DNA from: Caprimulgus europaeus | Lineage: Eukaryota > Chordata > Aves > Caprimulgiformes > Caprimulgidae | Direction of reading: 5' to 3' | Length of the DNA: 64,000 bases | NCBI GenBank assembly: GCA_907165065.1 | Contig: OU015523.1 | Location: 44,257,702-44,321,701, forward strand | Shown here: positions 1 to 13,927 of the stretch, piece after piece | How positions within the stretch are numbered: the first letter of the stretch is position 1 | Layout of the letters: every line of letters begins with the position of its first letter | Notes under the pieces: generated by a model | What the model was told of the DNA's origin: nothing | What the model saw: only the letters and a program-made list of their open reading frames with translations | Database searches by the model: none | Translations under genes and position numbers: made by a program

Positions 1-350
1 TAGTTACGAGTGGCAGCTCCGCTGCTGGCAGCGCAAGCAGGTGGCGGTGCTGGGGGTCAGCCTCCGGCAGCAGGGCAGGCCCGCGAGGGACTTGGCCCTC
101 CCTGGACGGGGAGGGCGCAGGTGGCATCCCCTTGGCGGAGATTTCTCCTGACGGCTGGGCTTGCTTTTTTTTCTTTTTTCGGCATGGAAACTGTTCCACG
201 CCCCGGGCAGGCAGAGCCGTTAGTGACCCGTGTGCGGAACGGGGAGCGGGGAGAGAAGGAAGGGCCGTCGGAACTGCTGCTGCTTTTGCTGGGGGGGCGA
301 GAGAAGGGCGGCGGGGATGTTACAATGGGGTCGGCTCCTGGAACGGTGAA
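1..350. promoter_or_regulatory. Edge of a second GC/CpG-rich segment, possible promoter of the upstream neighbour
   Basis: The first ~330 bases contain roughly twenty CpGs and several GGGCGG-like boxes, then drop to ordinary AT-rich sequence by about 450. It looks like the right-hand flank of a CpG island cut by the window edge. In human the gene head-to-head with SCML2 is CDKL5. If synteny holds, this may be the start of a leftward CDKL5 transcript, but I see no CDKL5 coding exon here. Confidence 0.35.
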
Positions 351-3300
351 AATGTCTCCTGCACTCAGCGCATCTCTCCAGCCTCTACAGAAGCAGAATA
401 TCGGCTTGGAGATTGTGTTGCTGGCACCCATTAGGGCTTGCAGCGCTTTCCGGCTCTGCTCACACAAATTAAAAATAGAGTTAAAAACTAAAGCTGCTTT
501 CAGGCAAACATCGAGTATAAGATGTATCATGGCAAAATGCAGTTCTGCAAGTTATGGATGTTTGAACTCAGCTCCAATTTTCTTGGTGTGCTTCCAGGGT
601 TGTTTAAATTAGAAAAATGTTTTGAAGCCCACTGGCAATAACGTGCCGCAGGACTCAGCGGTGGTTGAGTACTCCTAATCTAACACTGACCCGAAGTATA
701 TTTCTTTTGTAAGGATATGAACCTTAAAAAATTTGTGCAGACAGATAACAGAACTGAAGGCATTGCAGTGTGTAAAAAATCAGGCTCCTCATTTTCATTT
801 GTCCTTCGACACAGACTGCTTCATGAGCCTAGGGGCACTTAACTGTTTTCGTTTGGATAGGGGATGCACTTTTGCAGTAAATGCTGCTATCATCTCTGCT
901 TACAGTGCTTTGATTCACAAGCACTGGAGTGGTGTTGGGAGCGCATGAAGTACATCCCTTTTGGATGAAGCTAAACTGGCAGAGGTGCTTCAGGAGCGTA
1001 CCTAATGCATTCCAGCCACAAATGAGCACTCAGTGGGACTCAAACTGAACTAGTTAAACACTAGGAATCCCTGAAATATGTATAGCTTGGAGATCAGGCC
1101 TTCAGGACCAACTGTTGCACCCTACAGTTCTTCTGTTAGGCCTCTGTGCTTGCCAGTGTAGTTCAAAGACTTGGAGCTTTGTAGTTCAGAAGGAAGGTCC
1201 CAGAAGATTTCTAATGTATCGTCTGAAAGATCTGATTCATGGTTCACCATTGTCAGCCAAACTGATCTTCTGAAACTGTGATTCTTAAAAGTCTGCCAAA
1301 ACTCAGAGTTTGTATATGGATCTTCCCATATTGTCGTGTCAGGAGTTCATGGCATCATCCATAGCTATAAAGATAACTTGAACTGAAGTTCAAAATGTGA
1401 TGCTGCTGTCTGAAGGGTAGAAAATGTGCTACCAGTGTTCTTATTACAGATATTATCAATGGGTTTTTTGGTCCTTAACTGTCCACCTATGCCTGTAACT
1501 GATTCCAGAATAGAAGGCAGTGGTGCTACAAGTTAAAAACTAAGATAAATTACTGGGTAATGCTTTAGTGCTTAAAAATAACTAAATGAATTTCTGGTAA
1601 CATATGCTAGCAATTAAAACTAATTTTTTCTATCAGTGTATCTTGTCATTTTAATATGAGGCCAGATTGTAAGGGATGTAGTACATGTTGAATTTTTGTG
1701 AGAAGGCATTGACAGAACCACTGCTGTGGCAAAATCTGTGCAGAACTGTGGATTTTTTGTTATAACCTACACAAAATCAATTTCCTTTTCCTATAGTGCT
1801 TCTCACGGATAATCAGTTTCACACACTAACATAATGTAGTTACTCTTTTTACTGAGATCTGCCTTCTTTTGGAAGTTTCTCATAATATGGTGTGTGATAG
1901 AGAAGACAGAACACTTAATAATAAACTTTAATCTTGAGCATTGCTTCAATAAGGACAGCAGTACATAATTTTACATGCCTCATGTAAATCAAACATCATA
2001 GCTCACTTGTCTTCTGGGTTTCTTCGGTCATCATCATAATGTTTTCCCCCCTCATCTTGTGGCTGTAACAGAAATATTAGACTACAACAGATTTTTGTTT
2101 ATTGCATCCAAAAGTTTAAGGCTAATTTCACTCAACTAAAAAAATGGAATTTTCTAATGTGAAATGCAAATCAGGCATGGATGTGGAGATGAAGCCCTTT
2201 TTTCCTGACGCACATGTCATGGTCTATTATAGAGATTTTGTTTTGAGAAGCTAGACTAGACTCCACCAAGTCACTAAAATAACATATAAGGAAAAATATG
2301 ATTTACCAAGTAAAACAAGCATATATGACTGAATGCAAATAAGCAGCAGGTCTCATTCATAACAAGATACCATTTTTAGACATTTTTCACATTAAAAGAA
2401 GGGAACCCCTAGTTTGGGCCATTGAAGTTTTTCCAGGGACTCCTAAGGGGCTTGTGGAGTGATCCAGGTCAGAAACAAACACTTGAAGGCAGCAGCTAGA
2501 TTATCTTGGCTGCCTTTTTTGGTCCCACAAACTAGCTGGCTCAGTGTCAGGCTGGCCCTCCAGTACAGATCAGAGCAGTCTGATCTGTTCTGCTGGAAAT
2601 AACATGAAGTGCCAAGTCCTACACATGTCTTCTCTAGGAGCGCCTGTGAGTCACGGCACCAGCCAGGCGTACAGGCAGCTGCTGATGTGATGGGTAAGCA
2701 ACGTAATCCAGGCTGGGTAAGAAGGAGCTGCTTACCCACTGCATCCGTATCAAGCCACCGACACCAAGTTCCAAGTAGGAATAAATTTGATGTAAGCATC
2801 AGTGGAAGTGGATGGCAAGGGCTTACTGAGTAAGTAGTGTTGTCCATACGGTTTAGGCAGGTATAAATGTAAATACATGGGGCAAGATACTATCACAGCA
2901 TTTTGGAAGAGCCCTTAAACAGGCAAAAATCAATGGGACTTTAGCCTAGCTGTAAAGTGCAGAAATTGGCACATGGATAGGAGCAGATTATTCATTTATT
3001 CTTTCTTGCAATGACATTTCATTACATACAGAAGAAACAAAAACCATGAAGAAGTGAATAGATATTGTTTCTTTCTTAGGGTCTTGAGAGAAAACAATGC
3101 CACAAAAGGGAGTGATGCTGGTTTTATTATTATTCTCTACAAACTGGCTGTTGCCTTCCCAGGAACCAAGCTCTCCGTTGAACAAGCAGTAATTTAAAAA
3201 GAATTTTATCATGAATTTCATATACAGTGTTGCATATTTAATATGTGCAAGAAAGGCTGACAGTCACAATTCTCAGGTGGTAGAGTTTGCTATAACTGCA

Positions 3301-5400
3301 CTGACATCCTTTTACAAAGCTTTTCTTAAAAGGTATATTTTTAAATGTGTAATTTGCAAGTATTACTCTTGAATGGGATCACTTCATTTTGAAGACTGGG
3401 CTCACGATCAAAGAGTTATGGCTTTATTCCTCCCTGTGCAATCATTTCCATGCAGGGGCTACAAACCAATTTTTTCCTTCTCTGTTTGGTGGCCGCTGCA
3501 ACCATCCTTCACCAGAATGGCAAGTGGTTCGCTCCACAAGATTTGCCCAGTACAGGTGTTTGGGGGGATTCAATTTCTGCGCATCCCCACCACCGAACTG
3601 CTGGCTGGCCTGCCCAGCACCCCTACAGAGCCCTTCCAGGAGAGGGGGAGTGACAGCAGAAACAGTGCTTGGGCTGTAAGAAATAGTTTCACTGCCTTAT
3701 TTAACAAGACATGCTTAGGCTATGAAAAGTACCAGTGATCTAGAGCTTACCTACTCTCTGCCTTTTAGTTTAAAAATAGGTTTTCTGTGCTGCTTAGCCA
3801 CCTGCTGTGTTCTCCTCTTAGGCATTACCACTGCCCTTTCTTCTGGCTTCCTAAACATATGTGGGTAGATTGCAAGATACACATTCTGCTTTTACAGAGC
3901 CAGGACTCAGCCTAATTATAACCTGCAAGATCAGGATGTGACTGTTTTGACTTGCAGAAGCTGAATAATTGAGTTGTTGACATTTAATTTGTTTAGATAT
4001 TCTGAACTGGTCCACTTTTTACTGTAATTTATTGTGTTTATGACAGTGCTGATACCTGATGAAAACAATCTATGTGTGCAAGCCATCAATTGCACTGTGT
4101 TTTCCGATGAAGTAAACTGACTTTCAGCAAAGTAAAAACACTTTTGCTGTTCTTTTATGATTCTAAAGTCAGTGTGTTTTTATAACTTCTCCATGACAAG
4201 AAAATAGTACACAGAATAAAGTTAAATAATATTTCTTTTCAGACTACGGTATTTTAGACAATCTGACATTTCAAAAAGCTATACGTCTTTATTTCAATAA
4301 TAATGACCAGTTATGGTTAATGGATTTCATTCATCCTAATATCTCTTACTGTGTGTAATAGGCACCTTCAGTGTGCCCATAGGTAGCTTTCCCCATGAGG
4401 ATATTTCATCCTTGAGCATAACTCATAGTTTTATATCAGCTTTTGGTTGGAACAAGACAGGGGGTAAGATGACATGATTGCAGGGTGGCTTTCTGTTGCA
4501 GTAGTCTGTGTCTTAAGCTCTGAGGGCAATTCCTCATGATGTCTAGACCCAACATTGCTGCAGTCCTCAGCTCATCTGAGAATAATGGTACTGACACACA
4601 TCATTATAGTCTCACAGATCACATCATCTTCCACCCCTTTTTTTCCCCCATGGAGCTCTGGTGTCCCTAGCAATGATGTCAGAATGAAAACAGATTAGGT
4701 AGGATAACTCACATATTTTTCTAGTGATTATTTTCTTAAAATCAGGTTTATATTCAGAGCATTTGTAACTTTCCATAAACAGTATCCCAAAGCATGCCCC
4801 TCTCATTATATTTAAATACTCTGTTTTCCTTCTCTGTCTGACTGCTCCTTTGTACTCCTTTCTCTCTTGGTTGCATTTAAACTCTACTTAGTTGCTGTTG
4901 TTTTCACCTATACCAACAGTATCCCCAACCTGGGGCTCTTTTGACCTATTTTCTAGGAGAATAGGTTTCCATAGAAAGAAAGGATCACCCTTCCTCTAGA
5001 AGAATTCGAATTTTTTAACTGTCTTACTAAACTAAGCCTCATGGAGAGCCCATGCCGCTACATTTAGCATGTGTATACAGGATCACAAAACTTTATGTAT
5101 GAAACAGTAATATATGAAATATTGCATCTAGGCTGACATTGCCCCACTATATTAAAGATTCAATTTGTTTTTAATGTATTTTTAACAAGGGAAAAGATGT
5201 GTATGCTTTTTGTAGCCTGACATAAGAAGATTATGTTCTAAAATATGAATTTAAATATAGCACAGAGAGAGGGGTTGGACAACAATATCAACACAGTTGA
5301 GATGTTACAATTTCTACCTATTGTAACATGTTTTATCATCACTATTGTACTTAAAGAGTCCTACTGTTGGACAGGATTCTTATTTAGGTGGATCAGGTGT
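351..5400. other. Non-coding sequence, no supported gene
   Basis: This is AT-rich with scattered short open frames of no recognisable family. Slightly GC-richer patches (about 2.45-2.85 and 3.4-3.7 kb) show no splice-bounded coding pattern. I see no recognisable repeat, RNA gene or promoter element. Confidence 0.6.
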
Positions 5401-7800
5401 TGTACAACCACAAAATAAGAAGATGATCCCCACCTCGAAAACCTTAGAATTCAAAAGGTAACAGGTTAGAAAGTATTGGGAAAGGATGAGGTAGTTCCCA
5501 AAGCATGAAGACAGTTGTCTAGACTTAGCCAAATCTGTAGCATTGTGGCAGAGGTGAATTTCAAATAGAGATTTTTAAGGAAAATACTGAAGTGGCTTTG
5601 TTGACGTTTGTGAGACACTCAGCAAGATCACTTGGGAGCAGTATGGGAGATAACATGGATGTGCATACCTGGAATTTTAACAAGCAGATGATAACTATCA
5701 TCCTGGGTAGGCTGGATATAAGAGCTTGAGAGATGATATGGGGATAGGTTGCAAATAGACTTGCAAATGAAGACAACATACACCAAAGCTGTAAAGATGA
5801 GGAGAACAAAGACAGGATTGTAAGAGAGGAAGATTTAGAACTTACCATCTCTCTGAATGATGATTAATTATTAAGGTAGTACATGGCAAGGGTAAGGAAA
5901 CAGATGTTGCAGCAATCAATGTTGGCATAATGAAAATTCAGATGAGTTTTTAGTATGCAGATGAATGCAAAAAGCTTTCTCCTAGAAGTGTTAGAGGAAA
6001 GTCTTGTTAGGATTACAGCATAATTTGGCTACAGGAGAAAAAGATGGAGATGGAAAGTGCAGATAAGTGGCAGGCTAGATATGATTTGTCATGGTGACTG
6101 CAAAGGAGATGCAACTGGAAGTGTTTTTTTTAAACATACTGTTCTTGGGGTCATGTCCCTGAAGAACAAATCTGAGTCAGATTTTTTAGACTTTCCTTTG
6201 AATAAAAACAGGCAGATCTGGAGTTGAGAGATGAATATTCAGAATAACAATTAAATAATCATAGGGCTAGATCATCATAAATGCTGGAGGTAGGTCTTGA
6301 AAGAACTCCAAATGGCATGAAGTGGTAATAGACAGACTTACAGAGGGAAAACAACAACAAAAAAAAGACAGGCATGGAAATTAAGGAGAACAAGATTTCA
6401 ATGATGGATTATTGTTTTTCAGCTTTGGTTCAGTTCAAAAGCAGTGAGACATATGTAAGAGCAGATTATATTGTGTCTAAGGGGAGAAGATTGGTTTATA
6501 GAGGTTCTGGGACAAAACTGGAGGAGAGGTATGTTTAATAATCTTGGAGATGGGAAAGAGGAGCAGAGCAGTCTGTAGCTGGTGAGAAAAGGGGATCAGA
6601 AAAAGTATGGGTTTGGTGGGAGCATGAGAACTGAAGGAGGAGTGAACAACAGTTTGCCCAGAATGGAAGAACTGAAGCAAATGGAGGAATTGTAGAAGAT
6701 AAATTCTTAATATGTGACAAGGAAGGAGGAAGGGATTTAGAGAAAGGGAAGTGATAGAAAGCAGATGTTTTCATGTAGAATGTACTGGTGAGAGCTCAAT
6801 GTGGAGAGTGAAGGAGATACAGGAGCAGAGTAAGAGGGAGGATGACTCAGGGTAGCAAAAAGCCTACTTGAGATGACAGATGTTCTCCAACTGGAGAATG
6901 GAGAATGACTTAACTAGGAAGCTGAAGAACTGAAAATGTATAAAGGAAACTTGTAGTTGGGAAAGAGAGCTTGACTCAGACCTAGCTGTTTTGGAGTAGG
7001 AGAGAGGCAAAAGAAAAGGGTGAAGAGTGAAGAAGGCAGAAAATGAACAACAATCCTTGAGACAGAAGAAAGAAAAAATGTCAGAAGAGAGAGAGGAGAC
7101 AAATACTGATAAATACCGATAACCTGGAAGTGGTGGAAAGACTGAGAGACAAAGCATGAGGGAGAAGACCTTAAGTATGAAGCTGAAAGATACCTGATAA
7201 TTGTTTAAAAGGGAGGAACATAGCACCTGAGATTTAAGAATATGGCTGGTGAAAATCACTGCAAGACAGTAACCTTCAGCATAGGGTGAGCTGAAGCAAG
7301 AAGGTAGACATGGGAGTCTTCAGCAAAGAGATTGGATGGATCAGCAAAGACTTACGTGGGATACGGTAAGAGTAGAAGAATGCCTTGAGTTGAAATCAAA
7401 GAACAAGGCTGAGGAGACTGCTGTATGGTGAGCAGGCAGCAAGAAAATGATATGGGGAAGAGGAGAATGGTTGTATTCAAAACCGCTAAAAATGGAGCGA
7501 GAGTATAAGGGATTTAGCCAGGGAGGAGCACAGGCAGGGAGAGAACAGAAGCCCAGTGTGACTATCATGAAACAAAGCTTGTGGGAGAAATGCGTGGAAG
7601 AGAGAAACTTCTGAAAGAGAGGGAAGAGAAAAGGATCCAGGACTTGGTGAGGCTGAAGGGAGTGACTTATGAAGAAGTCGTGGATGACAGGTTTTTTAGA
7701 GACAAAGAGAGTGGGAGGAAAGAAGGGTGTGGGTGTGAAATTTGAAGCTATGAAACAAGACAGGTAGAAGCAGCAAGAAAGGAAGATGTAGCATAAGGCA
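5400..7800. other. Purine-rich (A/G) tract of about 2.4 kb, unclassified
   Basis: The + strand is persistently rich in GA/AG words (aggaggaag, gagaaggg, gaagagg) and poor in pyrimidine runs, most strongly at 6.45-7.75 kb. It is not a clean tandem repeat: no period is visible. The minus-strand open frames here are Ser/Phe/Leu-rich shadows of the pyrimidine bias. It may be a very old, decayed interspersed element or the body of a long non-coding transcript. Confidence 0.4.
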
Positions 7801-10800
7801 AGACAAAGTTTTCAAATTTGGATGGTACAAATAACAGTCCTGAATTCTGATTAGCCATCTCAGTAGAAAGTGGGTTTAGACATAGTCCCACAAAACATTC
7901 TTCTCTTTTCTTTCCAGAGGTCATCTGCAAATAGTTGCTCAGATGTGTGGGCTTTCCTCTGGGGAGGGAAGAGGGAAACTACTGATTCCTACTCTCTCAT
8001 GTTCCATGTGCGCTTTAGGCTGGTAGAAAGGCTTATAGAAACCATACTTAATAAAGAGGCAGGTGATTGATTTAGCTGAGAGAAGGCATAGATGTTAACA
8101 GCATCATTCTTAAATGAATTTAGATCTTTCTGTTTCATCACATTTGGCAGGTCTGGATGATGTCCATACTAATGCTTAATATGGACTTGAGCTTGAATGC
8201 AACTTAAATGGCTGAGACCAGGTTTATTTCAGCAGTCTGCACTAGAGGCCTCTGCTGCTTGATAATGGTGGTGGTTTCTGTTTTAGGGACTTTCGTGTTT
8301 CTCCAACTGCTTCTGCAAGTTAGCAGCAGCCATGAAAACTTCTATCAGTCTGAGCTTTGTTTGGAAATGGATACCTTTTTTTCCTGGATGTGAGCCTTGC
8401 CATTTCTCCGTGCTTCTTTCACCTGGACTTTGGGTTTCTGTAGAGAGCTCTCCATAAATCCATGCCCAGAGATCAAAAGGGAGCTTCCCCATGTGAGTGC
8501 AGAACACCCAATGGCTGAGCAAGTTCCTCCTAACATTTTTGGTGGGCAGCCTTGGCTCCTGTGAAATTCAGAGTGTGTGTTTTCACATGCACTGCAAAGC
8601 TTCAGGACGCGATCCATCTTGCTTGAATACACTGCTTGCACCTTGTGATAACTCGGCAACCGGGATTCTTCAGGTGAAGGGGTTCTGCTCTCTCCTATAC
8701 TGCTGAAAGGTCTGTTGATCTCACATCTTGTGTGCTCACCGAGGTGCTCTCAGCCAGTGTTAGTATTTCAGTCATTATGTCTACAAAAGAGCCTGAAGCT
8801 ATAAAGCCTGTTTCCAAGATAAGCTTTCTCCTTCCTGTTTTTGAAAAGGGATTTGGTTGTTAGGCTCGGGAGCCACGGCAGGCTGCGGTTCTGGTTTGTT
8901 TTCTAGGAATGACTAAGAGAGGAGGAGTTTGTACGGTCTGACTAAATTCTGACGACTTTGTTAGCAACCACATTTCTTTAACTGTACATGAGCTTGCTGA
9001 AAGCATGTTTTTAATCTTGTAAAACCCTCCTCAATTTCTGATGTTGCTTCTCACACACATCCTGTTATTTTTCCCTTTTTAGCTTCAGTCCTTCTGCATT
9101 TGACCTAGAGGCATTTCCAGGAATATTTTAAAATTTATTTTTTCAACTTAGTAAACATATTACTTTCAAATATTTTAATTGTTGGCTAGGGTCTAAAGAT
9201 TTATTGTTTTAAGTAAAACCCTTTCACCCTGGTTAAAAATAACATTTTGTTTTACTATATAAGTAGCCAAGCTATCTTAAAAATGAAATACATTAAAATA
9301 GAAAAAGGAAAAACTAATCTGGTAGACATTTTGCTTTCAAGTTGTAGCAAGAAATGCAGAGAGAAGAGTTCAAATCTTAATCGGAATAATGCATACATGG
9401 ACTAAAGACTTGATTTGAGGTTGCATGAAAAAGAAGGTTGGGATTTGGGTCCTCGGAAGCAAAATGGAGCATGTAAAAGCTGGTTTTAGTTCAGAATATC
9501 ATCCCTGATTTTATTTCAACTGCATCCAACCATGACAGCAAACAGTTTCTTGTGTTTGGTCCCAACTAAAAAAACAAAAGCATAAGAAAAAATTTGGATG
9601 TGAGGACTGATACTCAGTGCTGAAGGCATAAGGCTTCAGTTTTCTATTGTTGACCACTCCCTGGTGAAACTCACGTTGTCCTTTCCCCAAAACCATGTTG
9701 GAACTGGTTATCCTGTACTGCAGTGACATCTACTGAAGGAAAGTGAAAAAAGCCTTAGGAAAACAACGTTGGCCTCTCTTAAAGATAAACTTGGATGTAT
9801 TTTTAAATACTGAGGGGTTTAATCTTTTTCCCTGTGAATACTTCAGAGCTATTATTATCTGTTTGTTATTCAGCACCCGTTATCACAATGTTTCCAGACT
9901 TTAAATAAACACATACCTAAATAATGTGTTCTGTAACTTGTTTTGTATGCAAATATTTAAGTCCTGAAAGATTGTGCTTTAGTCTTAGTTTGTTCTCCAT
10001 TTGAAAATGGAAGTGAAGGGATTTTCTTCTCAATGAAAGAGGGGAGAGATTAGAATTTGAGGGGCTGGCAAATATACAAGGTATTCAGACAGAGCTGGCT
10101 GCGACCTGCATGCTTCAGTGGGTGGGAAGAGGTGGAAAGGACAAGGAGAATTGTCACTCCTGCTATTAAGGTGAACTGCTTGTATTTGTATTACATTTTT
10201 GTAGAGCATATTTGACAATGTGTTTTCTTTATGCTCTCCTCTTGCCAGCAAGCACTGTTTTATATGACAAATAAAAATGACCCCCTGTTTTTATTGGCTA
10301 ATGACTTGATTGTGTTACAGTCAGGCCTTTTGTAGGGGAAAGATCTGCCTTTTTGCTGGTGAAGATTTGTGGTCTGTAGCTGCCCCACTGGGATACTTTA
10401 ATCTCTTTCTTCCAGGGGACTGGATTATGGGATTTAATCTTCCTGCTGCTGGCAGCAGTGGTTGCAGGTCTCTGGATCAGGAGGAAAGTGGGATTCATGC
10501 CTGCACCTCCACCCTTCTGAAGCAGATAGCATCTTGTCCTTTTAGTTGCAAGACCCTCCTTAAAGCAATACCTCCAAGCAGAAGAAATACCATCAGTGTA
10601 TGCATGTGCCAAGCTATCAGTGAGCTAGAAAAAAAGCATAATGGAGCTGCAAAACGTTGCTCGATTGAGATTACTGTTGTTTGAAAAAGACCTAAAAATA
10701 CTGATGGGAAGGTTTTATGGTTCTGCTCTCTTTTGCATTTTTTTTTCTAGTCTCCCAGCATGCCACACTTACAGCCTATAATTAAAACAGCTTGCTGCTA

Positions 10801-13736
10801 TTTGCATTTTCATGAAAGGAACCTCTTCTAACATACCACTCTTAAATCTCCTATTTGATACTGAGTGAAATTTAATTTCAAGGCTTTCCTCTTTGCAGAT
10901 CATTTAACTCTTAATGGCATTTTAGCCTAAATTCATATCTGCTTCTGTCTGGGCATGTGTCTCTCTTCCCCTCTTTCTGTCTCTTTTCCTCATTATTTGT
11001 TCACCTTTAAGCCATTCCAAAGCTATTGGAAAGACAGATTGCAAAGGCAGACGCCTGAATTTTGCTATTATGCTCAACAACTCTGGCATGAGTCCCTACA
11101 CATTCTTTTAAAAAATATGTCTGTAGCTGAAAATCCAGTGAGGGAAAAATGGGCTTTGGGTTGCTTATTAGTTAAATAGTTCTGTATGGCATTATCTGCA
11201 CATGGGAGTCATATTTATGGTTTTAGATGAACAGTGGAAGAATAGTGCTTGGCACAATATTCTTGGAAGTGCTCAATTTAAGGATATATATACAATTAAA
11301 ATACTGTCCCTATGCTAAGTGCCAGGTACTTTGTGCAATACAACTGGGCAAGGCATCCCTTAGAGAAATAATAGCTAGCAGCAAAGGATGTCTAGCAAGT
11401 GGAATTTTCTGTTGATTCTCTCATTCTCCTTCCTATCTTTCCTTTTTCTGACATAAATAGATGGAATTTTATTTTCTCACAATCACTATGAACTGAGACT
11501 AACAGCTCCTAAATTGGCAGTGAGGAGGTGGAAAGGGGTGGAAAAAAAAACCCAACATGCAAACCCTCTGTAACAATCTGAACAGTGAAATGTGGAAATA
11601 AATCTTGTCATACGAATTAACTGTGATCAACCTGTGGCTGGTGATTATACTCAATATATACTGACTTCCCAAACTATGACGAAAAAGAGGAGCACTGCTG
11701 TGTCATTTACCTAGTGTTGAGGCTTGCAATGGGGTTTTCAGCTTTGCAATTGGTGTTTAAGTGTGATCTATATGGAAGCCATTGACTTTCTTAGAATATT
11801 TCCTTTAGGTTCTTCTTTGCCCAGTTTCCTCTTTTCCCAAACTCTGTATTTTCTTTTTGTGACCATTATCTTATTTTTTAAATTGTATTATTTAATCATA
11901 GAGGAGGGCACAATGCTATTAAACTCACTTTAAAATCTACTCCAGCTAGTATATGGACATCTGCTGATAAAGAAGCCCCTTGTTTTTGTTGTAGGCTAGT
12001 TCTGGAGATAGTCTGGATGTGCCCCATGTACTGGCCATGATGGGATTGTCTGACACACACCCCAGGAGTCACACAAGGACTTTCTGTGCTACAGCTGTCC
12101 TTAATTTTGAGGAAAAAAAGGCCTTTCTAAATTGAACAAGTTAAATATCTTAACTTATCCACTAGGCAGGCGATATGGAAAGATGAGGAAATTAATATTC
12201 AGAGAAGCAGAAACTGTTGAAATGCCATTTTATAAATCTCGGCGGAGGTGTGCGGGGGGCAGGCCTTTTGTTCCTGAGTGGGATCTCAGTGCAGATTTAC
12301 ACGTGTGGGACCTGATCCCACAGTGGGGAATGCACAACACCTGAGCCAGAGCAAGGGATCCCCTTCAGGATGAACAGGGTGAAGATACCCTTTTGGGCAA
12401 AGAGCAGTAAAGGAAAAGATTTTGTGCAAGGGACAGAAAACAAAATTATGCAAACAAAAATTTTAAAAAGGGTCTAAATCTCAATGAACAGCTCAGAGAG
12501 ATCAAACAGCAGAGTACTGATGGAGGAAATGTAAAGCATGGACTAATCCACCTGGTTATTATGAGAAGCCAAAAGTCACAGAAGACTTCTTCCTTTTCCT
12601 GGGTTTAATTTGGTCTCTGATGAAGATGTTTTGGATATTCTGGATTTCCTAATTCCAGCCCTGGCCTGCAAGACAATAAGACAAGGCAGTAGGGTGCCCG
12701 CTGTCAGGCCTCGCTCAAGGAAGAGTGCTATCTTTTCTGAAAAAATGTGATGACCTTGACTTCAGATCCTCACCAACTAGCTTTCCCTCTCCACATGCTC
12801 ATTTTCAGAAGGGTTGGGGAGGGGAAGGCTCCTTCACTCCTGAGACGAAGCTGACCTCAGCTACAGCTGAAGTATACTTCAAGTTCAGTTTTGACAATGC
12901 TACAGAACCAGGATTGTGCTGGTCCTGAGTACTGGCTGTGTGATGTTCTAAGATCAGTAAATTCATTTGGGTATGATGGACTTTGCAATTGATACTGATA
13001 TTGCTGATTGTAACTTGTTATTTCAAGAGCTGGAGGTCTCTGTGTTCTTGGTGTTTGTATTGATTAAAACCCTCTCTAGAACTGATTATCAATGCCAAGT
13101 GACCAGGGTAGCTGCCTCTGGTCTGATGTATGTGTGTCCTTTTCTCTTTGAACCCACACATGCATGATTCAGGCTATCTGACATGTAGTTTAGCCTGCAG
13201 TCTAAAGCAATAGCCCCAGAGGCTGTTGGTGATTCCTTCTCATCACTGAGGAAGCTGAAATATGAAGGTTGAAAACGGTCATACACCTTAAGCTTAAGTA
13301 GAGCTTCTGGGAAGATGACGGTGAAGCATGGGATAGGAGTTGTGCATTACACTAAAATTATTCAGTGACATATTTTCTGCCAAGCGGACCCTGAAAGTTC
13401 TGGGAGGAATGCCAGAGTGATGCTGGTAGATGAATGTTTCTGAGCCATCTTGTCCTTGACTACAGGAAAAAAGTGTTGTTGGATCAGGATATTTTTTATG
13501 AGTACTCTCTTTGTTTTGCTTTTCTTCATATGGAGTCATGTTAAATACTGAGGCATTTTTGGTAGTGAGGGAAGAGGCTACAGTGGTGGCTACCCTGTGA
13601 GAAGCTTTGTGAAGCTCCCCTGGCTTCAAGGCATACCCTAAACTGGTCTCTCTAAACTGCACCAAAGATAGCACCAAAGAAATACTCATGTGAACAGTGA
13701 CTGATGTAATAAGGAATTTCCTAGTGGAAATACCCC
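7801..13736. other. Non-coding sequence, no supported gene
   Basis: AT-rich intergenic-type DNA. Only short open frames occur, none with a recognisable domain or consistent splice sites, and I see no clear interspersed repeat. Confidence 0.55.
13294..13656 (-). other. Unidentified open exon-like stretch (121 codons including stop)
   Basis: On the minus strand a plausible splice acceptor (pyrimidine-rich, ending TTTGGTGCAG) precedes 13656. The frame then stays open through residues such as SLGYALKPGELHK, NMTPYEEKQNKES and GIPPRTFRVRLAENMS to TAA near 13294. I recognise no family. The open frame extends further 5' to 13746, but that start codon lies inside CR1 tail sequence and is not meaningful. 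No AATAAA was seen in the next 300 bases. It could be a terminal exon of a leftward transcript or simply chance. Confidence 0.2.
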
Positions 13737-13927
13737 ATAGAATCATAGAATAATAGAATGATAGAATGGTTTGGGTTGGAAAGGACCTTAAAGATCATCT
13801 GGTCCCAACCCCCCTGCCATGAGCAGGGACACCCCCCACTAGACCAGGTTGCTCAAAGCCTCATCCAACCTAGACTTAAACACTTCCAGGGAGGGGGCAT
13901 CCACAGCTTCTCTGGGCAACCTGTTCT
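13737..13927 (-). mobile_element. 5'-truncated CR1 LINE, 3' end only
   Basis: The left edge carries repeated ATAGAATSATAGAATG-type units, the reverse complement of the CR1 3' terminus. Then, in reverse orientation, follow the typical CR1 3' UTR and tail of the reverse-transcriptase reading frame, ending at GGGCAACCTGTTC. It is about 190 bp long and well preserved, so relatively young. The right end is a 5' truncation, as usual for CR1. Confidence 0.9.

Noticed and set aside
10-612. 200-codon frame at the left edge
   Set aside because: Its N-terminal half is a CpG-island composition artefact with overlapping frames on both strands, and the rest is unremarkable.
6477-7568. Cluster of Ser/Phe/Leu-rich minus-strand open frames
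   Set aside because: They come from the pyrimidine bias of the minus strand in the purine tract and have no family resemblance.
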